NCBI GenBank assembly: GCA_003021015.1 | Contig: PXRK01000045.1 | Coordinates: forward strand, 1 to 32,773 | Direction of reading: 5' to 3' | DNA: 32,773 bases | Source of the DNA: Halobacteriales archaeon QS_4_66_20 | GTDB lineage: Archaea; Halobacteriota; Halobacteria; Halobacteriales; Haloarculaceae | Shown here: positions 7,083 to 14,929 of the stretch, piece after piece | Layout: each line of letters starts with the position of its first letter | How positions within the stretch are numbered: position 1 is the stretch's first letter | The notes under the pieces: generated by a model | The model's input: only the letters and a program-made list of their open reading frames with translations | Told to the model about the DNA's origin: nothing | Databases searched by the model: none | Program-made: the position numbers and the translations under genes

Positions 7083-8897
7083 TCAATCCTGGAGTGCAGT
7101 GTCGGCCTCGCGGCCCTCCTCGACGGCGGTCGTCAGCGAGACGTTGAGGACCATCATCGCGGCGAGGCCGCCCAGTACCGTGACGGCGTTTTTGATCGCG
7201 TGGTCGACGATGGCGACCGAGAGCGCGGTCACGGCGCCGACGGGCGTCAGCGCGACCATCAGCAGCGTGAACGCCCCCTCGTAGAGGCCGATGCCGCCGG
7301 GCGACAGCGGGAGCACTTTCGCGAGGTTCCCGACGCTGACGGCGAAAAAGCCCGCGCCGACGAGAAGTCCGGGCGCCATCTCGACGCCGAAGGCGAGCAA
7401 CACGACGATGGCGACGAGCACGTCGATGGTCCAGATGAGGAGGCTGCCGAGGCCGACCCGGAGGAACGCCCGGCGGTCCCGGGCGACGGTCTGGACGTCG
7501 CCGGCAAACTGCTCGACGACGCCCGCGACGGTGTCGGCGTACCGGTCGCTGCTGAGCCGGCCGACGACTCGCCGGACGTAGTTGGTCTCCGAGCGCGCCG
7601 TGTAGACGATTATCGCCACGGCGCACAGCGCCGCCAGGCCGACGCCGGTGGCGACGAACAGCGCCGTCCGGCCGCTCTGTGCTTCGCTGCCCTCGACTGG
7701 CTGGCCGGTCAGCGCCGCTTCGAGTTCGGCCGTCGACCCCGTCGCTGCGAGGCCGAGCAGGACTATCCCCGCCAGGAACGTGATCGTCAGCAGGTCGTAC
7801 ACCCGTTCGACGGCCAGCGACGCCACGCCCGAGGGGTAGGGGATCCCCCGGCGTGCCTTCACGATGTACGCACGGACGGCATCGCCGGCCCGGGCCGGGA
7901 ACACGAGGTTGCCGGTCTGGCTGATGAACACCGCCCCCGTGAGGAACGCCCAGTCAGTCCGGAAGCCGATGGAGTCGAGGATGTCCCGGTAGCGCAGCCC
8001 CCGTAACGGCCACGAGAGCAGGTAGACGACGGCCGCGAGCCCGACCAGCAGTGGGTCGGCGCCGGCCATGCTGTCGAGGACGGCCGACGGATCGAGGTAG
8101 ACGGTCATCAACAGCACTGCGAGGACGATCAGCAGGCTCCCCGCCGCGAGGCTCGTCCGGCGGGTCACGCGCGGGCTGACCGACAGCTGCCAGAACGTCC
8201 GTACGATCTGGCTCCCCATCCCGAACACGTCCCGGACGAGGTCGACTTTCGAGTCGCCTTTCGGCGTCCAGGCGACGGGGAGCTCCGCGACGCGGTAGCC
8301 GGCCCGCTGGGCGCGCACCAGCAGCTCGGTGTCCCAGAACCAGTGGTCGTCCTCCACCTCCTCCAGCAGCGCGAACAGCACCTCCCGGTCGAACGCCTTG
8401 AACCCGCACTGGTGATCGCGCACCTCCGAGCCCAACAGCAGGCGGACCAAGGCGTTGTACCCCCGGCTCGGCACGTCGCGTTTCGCCGGCCGGTCGGCGT
8501 CACTGCCAGCCAGCAGCCGCGACCCAGTCGCGACGTCTGCCTCCCCCGAGCGGACGTGCTCGATGAGTTCCTCCAGGTGTGCCATGTCCGTCGCCAGGTC
8601 GGTGTCGAAGTACACGAGCGTCCCCCCGCGGGCCTGCCGGAACGCGAACTCCAGGGCGCCGCCCCGCCCCAGGCGCTCGTCGCTGTGGAGGTGCCTGACT
8701 GCCCCGTGCTCGGCCGCGAGTTCGTCCGCGATTTCGGGGGTCCGGTCGTCGCAGCCGTCTTCGGCGACGATCACCTCGTAGCTCCCCGCGGGGAGAAACG
8801 AGTCGAGGTGTTCGAGCGTCACGCGCACCGTCTCGGCCAGCGTCGCCTCCTCGTCGTAGGCGGGCAGGACGACGCTCACCTCGACGGACGCTCCCAT
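7083..8897 (-). CDS. aglD: AglD-like family 2 glycosyltransferase fused to a flippase-like membrane domain
   Basis: The 604-residue protein has a cytosolic GT-A domain (about 5-225): VSVVLPAYDEE, VIVAEDGCDDRT, a metal-binding DxD (D98, D100 in VYFDTDLATD), HQCGFKAFDRE and DDHWFWDTELL. It is followed by about seven or eight membrane helices (250-600) of the LPG_synthase_TM/UPF0104 type, including an SLAVERVYDLLT motif and PLSPGGIGLYEGA. This order is that of Haloferax AglD, which loads the terminal mannose onto dolichol phosphate for S-layer N-glycosylation. The assignment to aglD rests on architecture; paralogues with other substrates exist. The start at 8897 (MGASVEVSVVLP) is where GT homology begins. 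Confidence 0.85.
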   Translation of the reverse strand: MGASVEVSVVLPAYDEEATLAETVRVTLEHLDSFLPAGSYEVIVAEDGCDDRTPEIADELAAEHGAVRHLHSDERLGRGGALEFAFRQARGGTLVYFDTDLATDMAHLEELIEHVRSGEADVATGSRLLAGSDADRPAKRDVPSRGYNALVRLLLGSEVRDHQCGFKAFDREVLFALLEEVEDDHWFWDTELLVRAQRAGYRVAELPVAWTPKGDSKVDLVRDVFGMGSQIVRTFWQLSVSPRVTRRTSLAAGSLLIVLAVLLMTVYLDPSAVLDSMAGADPLLVGLAAVVYLLSWPLRGLRYRDILDSIGFRTDWAFLTGAVFISQTGNLVFPARAGDAVRAYIVKARRGIPYPSGVASLAVERVYDLLTITFLAGIVLLGLAATGSTAELEAALTGQPVEGSEAQSGRTALFVATGVGLAALCAVAIIVYTARSETNYVRRVVGRLSSDRYADTVAGVVEQFAGDVQTVARDRRAFLRVGLGSLLIWTIDVLVAIVVLLAFGVEMAPGLLVGAGFFAVSVGNLAKVLPLSPGGIGLYEGAFTLLMVALTPVGAVTALSVAIVDHAIKNAVTVLGGLAAMMVLNVSLTTAVEEGREADTALQD

Positions 8898-8960
8898 TGT
8901 GTGCAGGTGATTTGCTGCGAGTAAGAACCTTCTGGATCGGAGAATCGACGGCCGCGACGG

Positions 8961-9055
8961 AGCCAGGGCGAGTAGCTGCTCGTCCCCCGTTACAGGTCCA
9001 GCGCGAGTAGCTGCTCGTCCCCCGCTACAGGTCCAGCGCGAGTAACTGCTCGTCC
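8961..9055. repeat. 35-bp direct repeat duplicating the 3' end of the PQQ-repeat gene
   Basis: Units begin at 8961, 8996 and 9031 with a 35-bp period. Read on the minus strand each encodes the C-terminal DEQLLALDL followed by its own stop codon (TAG or TAA). Only the unit at 9031-9055 is inside the functional gene; the others lie beyond its stop. The outermost unit has diverged (CCAGGGCGAG). Confidence 0.85.
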
Positions 9056-10302
9056 GTGGCGGCGTAGACGCGATCCACAACGAGGAAGTCCCGCAGCGAT
9101 CCGACGGGGCTCTCCGCGACGACCTCCCCGTTCCCGTCGAGCCGATAGACGCCCCCGTCGGTGCCGGCGTAGACGCCGTCGTCGGCCGGGGTGAGGCACT
9201 CGATCGGGCTCCCGTCGAGGGATCGTTGCCAGCGGGTCTCCCCCGCGCTGTCGAGTGCGCGAAGCTCCCGGACGCCGACGTACGGCCCGGCGTCTCCGAC
9301 GCCGACCGCGTGGCGGTCGTCGGTCCCCAGGCCCCATCGCTCCTGGCCGGTTGCCGCGTCGAGGACGGCGAACTGGAACCCGTCGCTGACGCACACCGCC
9401 CCGTCGCGGACGGCCAGGATACTGCCGCCAGTGCGGTCGCTCGTCCACTGCAGTTCGCCGTCCTCGAAGGCAGCGACCAGCGAGCGGGTCGCGGCGTAGA
9501 CCTGCTCGCCGGCGTGGACCGACCGGATGCGACCCCCACCCGGCCAGGCGATCCAGCGTTCGTACCCCTCGGCTGCGTCCAGCGCGAGCAGGCGATCCTC
9601 GGTCGTCGCGCATACCACGCCGTCCCGTACGGCCGCGACGGAGACCTCGGCGCGGCCCTCGGGTGGGCTGACCTCGTGAGACCACGCCACCTCGCCGCTC
9701 TCGGCGTCGAGGCGGTAGATCCGCCTGTCGTCGCTGCCGAGGTACAGGGCGTCGCAGTGTGGCACTGGCGGCTCGTAGACGCTCCCGGTTTCAGTGACCC
9801 ACTGCTCGGTCCCGTCGTCTGCGATCGCGGCCACGTACCCGCTGCCGCTGCCGATGGCGTCGTCGCCGTAGCCGACGTAGACGTCCCCGTCGACGACCGG
9901 CGTCGTGAACGAGGAGTAGCCGCCGGTTTCGCCGTACCCCCACAGGCGCTCGCCGGTCGCCGCGTCGAGTGCGACCACGCCGCCGCTGCCGTTGGCGAAC
10001 CCCTCGCGGCCGTAGAGGACACCGTTTGAGACCGCCGCGATGCTGCCGCCGGTCCCGTAGCGCCACTCGGGGTCGGGCGTCCTGACCTCCTCCCCGTTCC
10101 GGTCGTCGTCTGCGTCGTCCGCGTTCCCGTTCGGATTCTCGTCGTTGTCGTCTCCGCTGCTGTCGTCGCCGACTGGTCCGCCGTCTGTCGATCCGTCGTC
10201 GCCGGAATCGGTGTCGCCGTTGTCGTCGCCAATCACACAGCCCGCCGCCCCGGCGACGAGCGCCCCGGAGACTGCGAGAAATGACCGTCGTCCCAGTTTC
10301 AT
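9025..10302 (-). CDS. Tat-exported lipoprotein with PQQ-like beta-propeller repeats
   Basis: The 425-residue protein starts MKLGRRSFLAVSGALVAGAAGC: a twin-arginine motif (R5-R6), a hydrophobic core and a lipobox Cys at residue 22. A ~50-residue Asp/Gly/Asn-rich linker, typical of haloarchaeal surface lipoproteins, follows. Residues ~75-425 are repeated blades with motifs such as GGVVALDAATGERLW, AAIADDGTEQWV and YRLDAESGEVAWSHEV, the PQQ_2/quinoprotein-like fold. It has no visible catalytic residues and probably acts as an outer-surface scaffold or binding protein. The frame extends seven codons upstream to 10323, but the Tat signal fixes the start. Confidence 0.9.
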   Translation of the reverse strand: MKLGRRSFLAVSGALVAGAAGCVIGDDNGDTDSGDDGSTDGGPVGDDSSGDDNDENPNGNADDADDDRNGEEVRTPDPEWRYGTGGSIAAVSNGVLYGREGFANGSGGVVALDAATGERLWGYGETGGYSSFTTPVVDGDVYVGYGDDAIGSGSGYVAAIADDGTEQWVTETGSVYEPPVPHCDALYLGSDDRRIYRLDAESGEVAWSHEVSPPEGRAEVSVAAVRDGVVCATTEDRLLALDAAEGYERWIAWPGGGRIRSVHAGEQVYAATRSLVAAFEDGELQWTSDRTGGSILAVRDGAVCVSDGFQFAVLDAATGQERWGLGTDDRHAVGVGDAGPYVGVRELRALDSAGETRWQRSLDGSPIECLTPADDGVYAGTDGGVYRLDGNGEVVAESPVGSLRDFLVVDRVYAATDEQLLALDL

Positions 10303-10414
10303 GTCTCCTCGTTGTGACGGCACGGATAAACCAGTACCCGAGAGTCAAATGTGTCTTTGAGTGACTGGGCCCCGAACACCCTGCACGGGCCGATCGCGAC
10401 CTGCTTCTGGCGAC

Positions 10415-10804
10415 TCACTCCCCGCTCTCGGCCGGTGCTGTCCGGTCGGTGTCGGCGTCGATCCGGTCGAACCGCTCGACGAACCCCCGCTCGATGAGGT
10501 CCCGCGTCCCGTCCGGGCCGGTGATCGCCAGTTCGACCTCGTCGTAGGGCGGCTCGTAGGTCAGTTCGAACGTGAACGAGGAACAGCAGGCCGACTCCTT
10601 GCCGACGAAGCGACCGAGCGACTCGAGACTCCCGTCGCTGGCATCGAATGTCGCGTGGAAGCCGTCAGCAGTCAGGCGGCCCTCGCGGAAGTGCGGAACG
10701 ATGTGCTCGCGGGCCCACTCGATCCGGGTCTGTTCGCCGGGTTCGGAGAGCGTGCACGCCGCCGTGTTCTCGGGCTGTTCCTGCGTAGCGGATTGATCGG
10801 ACAT
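10415..10804 (-). CDS. Small protein with CC motif, resembling a heavy-metal-associated domain
   Basis: The 129-residue soluble protein contains TAACTLSEPGEQTRIEWAR near the N-terminus, a central DGFHATFDASDG and a KESACCSSFTFEL motif. This layout resembles a small domain I recall from bacterial genes near merR/arsR, in which an N-terminal Cys and a later CC pair occur (pattern ...EQxCCPFFxFxL). That suggests metal or thiol chemistry, but it is a memory-based resemblance and no metal gene is adjacent. A perfect 10-bp palindrome (10845-10854) lies in the promoter region. It is divergent from the penicillin acylase gene. Confidence 0.75.
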   Translation of the reverse strand: MSDQSATQEQPENTAACTLSEPGEQTRIEWAREHIVPHFREGRLTADGFHATFDASDGSLESLGRFVGKESACCSSFTFELTYEPPYDEVELAITGPDGTRDLIERGFVERFDRIDADTDRTAPAESGE

Positions 10805-10844
10805 TGCAATTTAGTGTTCGTTCTCCCAGTCTGTAAGCGTATCT

Positions 10845-10870
10845 CCCACGTGGGTGGGAACGTTTAAGAT
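10845..10870 (-). promoter_or_regulatory. Palindrome and TATA-like box upstream of the CC-motif gene
   Basis: CCCACGTGGG (10845-10854) is a perfect palindrome, followed by TGGGA, which extends partial symmetry. A TATA-like TCTTAAACG (minus strand, about 10861-10870) lies just beyond, and a weaker box (ACGCTTACAG, 10831-10840) lies at leaderless spacing from the ATG at 10804. In either case the palindrome overlaps the region where TFB and polymerase would sit, so it is a plausible operator. Confidence 0.45.
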
Positions 10871-10973
10871 GGCGGGGTAGTCGGGAAGGCTGTTGCAGGT
10901 TCTGCAAGCAGCATGAAAGCTTCCTCGCAGTCGATCCGAAAAAACCCAAGTACACACCCGCCGAGAGGCAGGT

Positions 10974-13406
10974 ATGGATCGGGAGACGACTCGGCGGGCC
11001 GTGCTGGGGGGGATCGTCGGCGCGGGCGTCGCCGGCGGGCTGCTCTCGCCGGCCAGCCAGTATCTCGAGCAGTTCGCGCCGCTCTCGGGGTCGGTGTGGG
11101 GGGCGGCACGCACCAGCCGGCAGGGGGTCGTCGAGAGCCCCTACGGGCCGGCACAACTCCGCTACGACGACGAGGGCGTCGCGGGGGTCAGCGCCGACGC
11201 GGAGCCGGCGCTGTACTACGCGGTCGGCTACGCCCAGGGCGCCGACCGCCTCTTTCAGATGGATCTCCAGCGCCGGCTGTTCCGGGGCCAGCTCTCGGCG
11301 GTCGTCGGCGACGTCACGCTCGGTTCCGACCGCTTCCACCGCCAGATGGCCTTTGCGGAAGCCGCCGAGGTGACCGCCGAACACGTCCAGGAGAGCGAAA
11401 TCGGGCCGCTGCTTGCGGCGTACCGCGACGGCGTCAACGACGCGATGGACCACGAGGAGCTACCGCTGGAGTGTCAGCTGCTGGGCTACGAGCCCGACCC
11501 CTGGACGGTCGCGGACTCGGCGCTGATCGAGAAGCTGATCGCCTGGCAGCTCACGGGCAGCTTCCGGACGCTCCGGCGCGCGCTTGTCCGCGAGGAGTTC
11601 GGCGCGGAGATGGCCGACCAGCTGTTTCCCGCCCGCGTCGACCACGACACGCCGATCATTCGGGAGGGACAGGGCCCCGAGCGGTTCGGCGCGAGCCTGT
11701 TACCGCAGGCGGGTGGCGATGGCGGCAGCGGGAACGACGGCGGCGGGAATGGCGCCTCGTCGTCGGTCGAGCCCGTCGGTGGCCCGCTGCTGGCCCGGCT
11801 GAGCCGGTTCGAGCCCCCGTCGGAGCTGGGGTCGAACAGCTGGGTGATCGGCCCCGAGCACGCCGATGGCGACGCGCCGATCCTCTCGAACGACCCGCAC
11901 CTCTCCCTGCAGGCGCCGCCGACGTGGTACGAGCTGCAGGTCGACGGCCCCGAGCACCGCGCCCGCGGCGTCGCGTTCCCGGGCTCGCCGTTTGTCGTCA
12001 TCGGTGAGAACGACCACGGCGCCTGGGGCTTCACGAACGCCGGCGCGGATGTCATCGACTTCTACCGCTACGACCGCGACGGCGAGACGTACCGCTACGG
12101 CGACGAGCGCCGCGAGTTCGCGGTCGAGGAACAGGAGATCGAGGTCGACGGCGGCGACGACGAGACCGTCGAGGTCCGCAAATCGGTCCACGGACCGGTG
12201 ATCGAGGAGTCGGGCCAGGAGGTCGGCGTCGCCTGGACCGGCCACACCGCCACCGAGACGACGGTCGCGCTGTACCGACTCAGCCACAGCGCGGGCATGG
12301 CCGACGCGCGAGCGGCGATCGAGCAGTTCGACGCGCCGACGCAGAACTTCCTGTACGCCGACCGCGACGGCAACACCCGCTATCACATGACCGGCCGGGT
12401 CCCCATCCGGACGGTGGACGGCGAGGCCGTTCACGGCGACCAGATCTTCGATGGCTCCGCCCCCGAGGGCGAGTGGGCGGGCTTCGAGCCGTTCGGCGAG
12501 TCGACCTGGGAGGGGTTCGTCCCCGTCCCGGAGAATCCTCACGTCGTCAACCCCGAGTACCTCTCGACGGCGAACCAGCGGATCGTCGACGACGACCGCC
12601 TGGGCTACTACCTGGCGGCCTCATACGCCGACGGGTACCGCGGCCGCCGGATCGCCGAGCTACTCGACGACCGGGTCGAGAGCGAAGAGCCGATCGACCT
12701 CGACTTCCTCCGGACGGTCGGCCGGGACACCTACGACGGCCGCGCGGCAGAGTTCGTCCCGGATCTGGTCGCGGCCGCGCGCGATGCCGAGGACGCTGAC
12801 GAGACTCTGCGGACAGCCGCGGACCGGCTCGACGAGTGGAACTATCGGATGGACGCGGACTCGCGGGCGGCACTCGTCTTCGACCTGTGGATGGCGGAGT
12901 TCCAGGACGCTACCTTCGCAGAGGTGTTCGAGGAGTCCGAGGTCGACGACGGGTTCCGGCCGTCGCCAGCGACGATCGCTGCGCTGTCAGAGGACAGCCG
13001 CTGGTTCGGGTCGAGCGGCCGAGCGACACTGATGCGGCGGGCGCTCCGGGACGCTCTCGCGGAGATCGACGACGAGGGCCACGAGGTGTACGGCGACGTC
13101 AACCACACGGGCCACATCGGGCACCCGCTGGGGCTCGACTTTCTCGGCTACGACGCGCACCCGCGCGGCGGCACGGGCTGGACGGTGTGGAACTACGGCC
13201 GGGGCGGCCCCTGGGGCGGAAGCTGGGAGATGCAGGACGACCTCGACGGCGACCTGCTGGGGCTGTTGCCCGGCGGGAACTCCGGCCACTACTTCTCGAC
13301 GCACTACGACGACCAGATCGAGCGCTGGGCGAACGGCGAGTACCGGACGCTCTCCCGGGAGATCGAGGGCGACCTGACGACGCGGTTCGTGGAGGGTGAC
13401 GGATGA
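10974..13406 (+). CDS. Penicillin acylase family Ntn-hydrolase, Tat-exported
   Basis: The 810-residue precursor has an N-terminal twin-arginine sequence (TTRRAVLGGIVGAGVAGG, R7-R8). The alpha-chain region contains GYAQGADRLFQMDLQRRL, a family hallmark. The autocatalytic site is the GSNSWV motif, with S287 as predicted nucleophile of the beta chain, followed by the conserved SNDPHL. The spacer before it contains a Gly/Asn-rich stretch (about residues 242-262). Other conserved beta-chain features are GVAFPGSPFVVIGEN, FLYADRDGN and the C-terminal PGGNSGH. The family hydrolyses amide-linked acyl groups (beta-lactams, acyl-homoserine lactones and other amides); the substrate here is unknown. A TATA-like AAAAAACC lies about 30 bp upstream. 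Confidence 0.92.
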   Translation: MDRETTRRAVLGGIVGAGVAGGLLSPASQYLEQFAPLSGSVWGAARTSRQGVVESPYGPAQLRYDDEGVAGVSADAEPALYYAVGYAQGADRLFQMDLQRRLFRGQLSAVVGDVTLGSDRFHRQMAFAEAAEVTAEHVQESEIGPLLAAYRDGVNDAMDHEELPLECQLLGYEPDPWTVADSALIEKLIAWQLTGSFRTLRRALVREEFGAEMADQLFPARVDHDTPIIREGQGPERFGASLLPQAGGDGGSGNDGGGNGASSSVEPVGGPLLARLSRFEPPSELGSNSWVIGPEHADGDAPILSNDPHLSLQAPPTWYELQVDGPEHRARGVAFPGSPFVVIGENDHGAWGFTNAGADVIDFYRYDRDGETYRYGDERREFAVEEQEIEVDGGDDETVEVRKSVHGPVIEESGQEVGVAWTGHTATETTVALYRLSHSAGMADARAAIEQFDAPTQNFLYADRDGNTRYHMTGRVPIRTVDGEAVHGDQIFDGSAPEGEWAGFEPFGESTWEGFVPVPENPHVVNPEYLSTANQRIVDDDRLGYYLAASYADGYRGRRIAELLDDRVESEEPIDLDFLRTVGRDTYDGRAAEFVPDLVAAARDAEDADETLRTAADRLDEWNYRMDADSRAALVFDLWMAEFQDATFAEVFEESEVDDGFRPSPATIAALSEDSRWFGSSGRATLMRRALRDALAEIDDEGHEVYGDVNHTGHIGHPLGLDFLGYDAHPRGGTGWTVWNYGRGGPWGGSWEMQDDLDGDLLGLLPGGNSGHYFSTHYDDQIERWANGEYRTLSREIEGDLTTRFVEGDG

Positions 13407-13431
13407 TCGCGGTGCCACGGGAGGGTGGCCG

Positions 13432-13773
13432 ATGACGGCACTCGGCGACGGGCTGACGCAGCTGCGCCGGACGCCGCGCTACCACTGGGCCGGGCTGCTC
13501 GTCGCCTGTGTCGTCGGGCTCGTACTGGCGAATGTCCACTGGGTTGGGCTGGTGGCCGGCGGCGCGCTCGTGGGGCTCGTCGCGACGACGCTCCGCCGGG
13601 CGCTGCTCGCGGGGCTCTGCTTCGGTGTGCTCGCGCTGGCGACCTGGGGCGCGGTTCTGCTCTGGCACGGGACGCTCGGCGGCGTGCTGGGGACTGGGCT
13701 GTTCGCCGGCCTCGGCGCCGCGGTCGCGCTTGTGGCGCCGGTGCTGGGCAGCCTGGTTCGCGGCGTGGTGTAA
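13432..13773 (+). CDS. Small membrane protein (three to four helices)
   Basis: The 113-residue protein starts MTALGDGLTQLRRTPRYHW and then has hydrophobic segments at about 20-38, 40-58, 60-80 and 82-108, with small-residue packing (GLFAGLGAAVALVAPVLG). I recognise no family. An in-frame GTG at 13396 would overlap the end of the acylase gene by 11 bp and add 12 polar residues; the ATG is preferred because a GGGAGGGTGG sequence precedes it. It is 25 bp downstream of the acylase gene and probably co-transcribed. Confidence 0.75.
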   Translation: MTALGDGLTQLRRTPRYHWAGLLVACVVGLVLANVHWVGLVAGGALVGLVATTLRRALLAGLCFGVLALATWGAVLLWHGTLGGVLGTGLFAGLGAAVALVAPVLGSLVRGVV

Positions 13774-13808
13774 TCCAGCATCGCCCGCAATCACGTCCGG
13801 ATGTATAG

Positions 13809-14375
13809 CTACCCCTGCAACAGGAAAAACAGCGCGACGAGGACGCCGCCGAGGACGATCAGCGAGCCGACGAGGACGAGCGTCTCCTGGAGGACCAGCG
13901 CCGCGACGAGCGCGACGACCAGCGCGAGCGCGCCGAGGCCGAACACGAGCAGCTGCGGGCCCGGGAGCGGGCTGGACTCCTCCCGAGCGGGACGGCGCTG
14001 TGGCTGAGCGAGGGACTCGTCGACCTGGACCGAGTTCCGGGTCTCGTCGGGTTCGACGACCTTGACGTCGATCCAGCGCGTCTCGGCGCCGTAGGCGGAG
14101 GCCACCTTGAGTTTGCCGACGTGGGAGGTGCCGTCGAGGCGGTCGGTGTCGACGGTGACGCGGACGAACCGCTGGGACTCCCGTTCGACGAAGTGGTTGC
14201 TGGCGTCGATAGCCGCCACCTCCGAGAGGGGGTCGTCGAGGTGGAGGTGGAGGTGCAGCGACTCGCCGTGGTTGATCAGCCGCACGTCGAAGGAGTCGGC
14301 GGCCTGGAACGACTCGGGCACCTCCAGGGTATGCAGCTCGTCGCGGCTGATGTGCACTGGCAACTCGTCGGTCAC
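13809..14375 (-). CDS. Haloarchaeal membrane-anchored protein, DUF7524-like
   Basis: In this 188-residue protein, residues 1 to ~115 form a beta-rich domain (ELHTLEVPESFQAADSFDVRL, then HLHLHLDDPLSEV and RFVRVTVDTDRLDG) that resembles an immunoglobulin-like fold. A Pro/Arg/Ser linker (~120-138) leads to two C-terminal membrane helices (about 140-162 and 165-185). It should be anchored with the N-terminal domain on one face; the topology is not decidable by eye. I recall the family as DUF7524, unchecked. The minus-strand TATA-like CTTTTTCTAC lies about 27 bp upstream. It is convergent with the membrane protein at 13432. Confidence 0.8.
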   Translation of the reverse strand: MTDELPVHISRDELHTLEVPESFQAADSFDVRLINHGESLHLHLHLDDPLSEVAAIDASNHFVERESQRFVRVTVDTDRLDGTSHVGKLKVASAYGAETRWIDVKVVEPDETRNSVQVDESLAQPQRRPAREESSPLPGPQLLVFGLGALALVVALVAALVLQETLVLVGSLIVLGGVLVALFFLLQG

Positions 14376-14410
14376 GCTTGTGGCTGCGTAGCGAGGGTAG
14401 AAAAAGCTTC

Positions 14411-14520
14411 ATACGGTCGTTCGTAACTATTTGGGGACTGCCTCGTCATATCGGGCGTTGGCCTGGCTGTGACGAACGAACTGTGACACCGTAGCGGTAC
14501 CGAATCACGAACGACCGTAT
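14411..14520. repeat. 110-bp inverted-repeat element, copy E1
   Basis: Perfect 14-bp terminal inverted repeats bound the element: ATACGGTCGTTCGT (14411-14424) and ACGAACGACCGTAT (14507-14520). Flanks are TC on the left and CA on the right. The reverse complement aligns along its length, with few gaps, with 28896-29006 (for example ACCGCTAC, GTGTCACAGTTCGT, CGCCCGATATGACGAGG). It has no open reading frame. It lies in the 254-bp spacer between two minus-strand genes (13809-14375 and 14630-14824). Confidence 0.85.
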
Positions 14521-14586
14521 CAGGCGCCGGTACGGGACTGCGACGGGGACGGCTCGGGTGCCGTCGGGCGGCGGCTGACGTATAGC

Positions 14587-14624
14587 AAGCGGAAGCCCCG
14601 TCCTTCAGGGCGGGGAGGATGTCA
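14587..14624 (-). mobile_element. Orphan right-end hairpin of an IS200/IS605 (IS1341/tnpB)-type element
   Basis: CCCCGTCC-TTCA-GGGCGGGG (14596-14615) is an 8-bp hairpin (one G-T pair), followed by AGGATGTCA. I know this sequence (AAGCCCCGTCC...GGGGAGGATGTCA) as the right end found after tnpB genes in haloarchaeal IS200/IS605-group elements. No tnpA or tnpB fragment is present, so only the end survives. The strand is uncertain. It ends 6 bp from the Trm112-like gene's stop codon. Confidence 0.6.
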
Positions 14625-14629
14625 AGGGG

Positions 14630-14824
14630 CTACGCTTCGGCTTCCTCGCGCATGTCCGGCGGCAGCAGGTTCGGGATGCCGTCCTCGATGGGGTAGCGCT
14701 CGCCGCACTCGGTGCAGACCAGCGACCCCGCGAGGATCTCCTCGTCGTTGCGCTCATCAACCTCCAGGTCGAGGTCGTGGTTGTCCAGGGGACAGCACAG
14801 GATGTCCATCAGGTCCTCTTTCAT
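14630..14824 (-). CDS. Trm112-family methyltransferase activator
   Basis: A 64-residue zinc-binding protein of the Trm112/UPF0434 type: MKEDLMDILCCP gives C10/C11, and CTECGERYPIEDGIPNLLP gives C37 and C40 followed by the family's YPI..GIP.LLP signature. In archaea and eukaryotes Trm112 stabilises and activates SAM-dependent methyltransferases acting on tRNA, rRNA and translation factor eRF1/aRF1. Length is normal for the short archaeal form. It lies 105 bp downstream of purA on the same strand; co-transcription is possible. Confidence 0.9.
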   Translation of the reverse strand: MKEDLMDILCCPLDNHDLDLEVDERNDEEILAGSLVCTECGERYPIEDGIPNLLPPDMREEAEA

Positions 14825-14929
14825 ACCTCCTGCATGGCTGGCCTTGGGAATAGGGTTTGCGCTTGGAAACGCTGGATGCTCTGTATTCCCGCGACTCGCT
14901 GCGCACTTCGTTCACTGTAACCCGAGTCC

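Noticed and set aside
7023-8006. 327-codon plus-strand frame
   Set aside because: Opposite the membrane part of the AglD-like gene; Asp/Arg-rich without structure.
7083-10232. 1049-codon open frame on the minus strand
   Set aside because: Its C-terminal part is the AglD-like gene, but residues upstream of 8897 are the wrong frame of the PQQ-repeat gene (Ser/Arg/Thr-rich); they are not a fusion.
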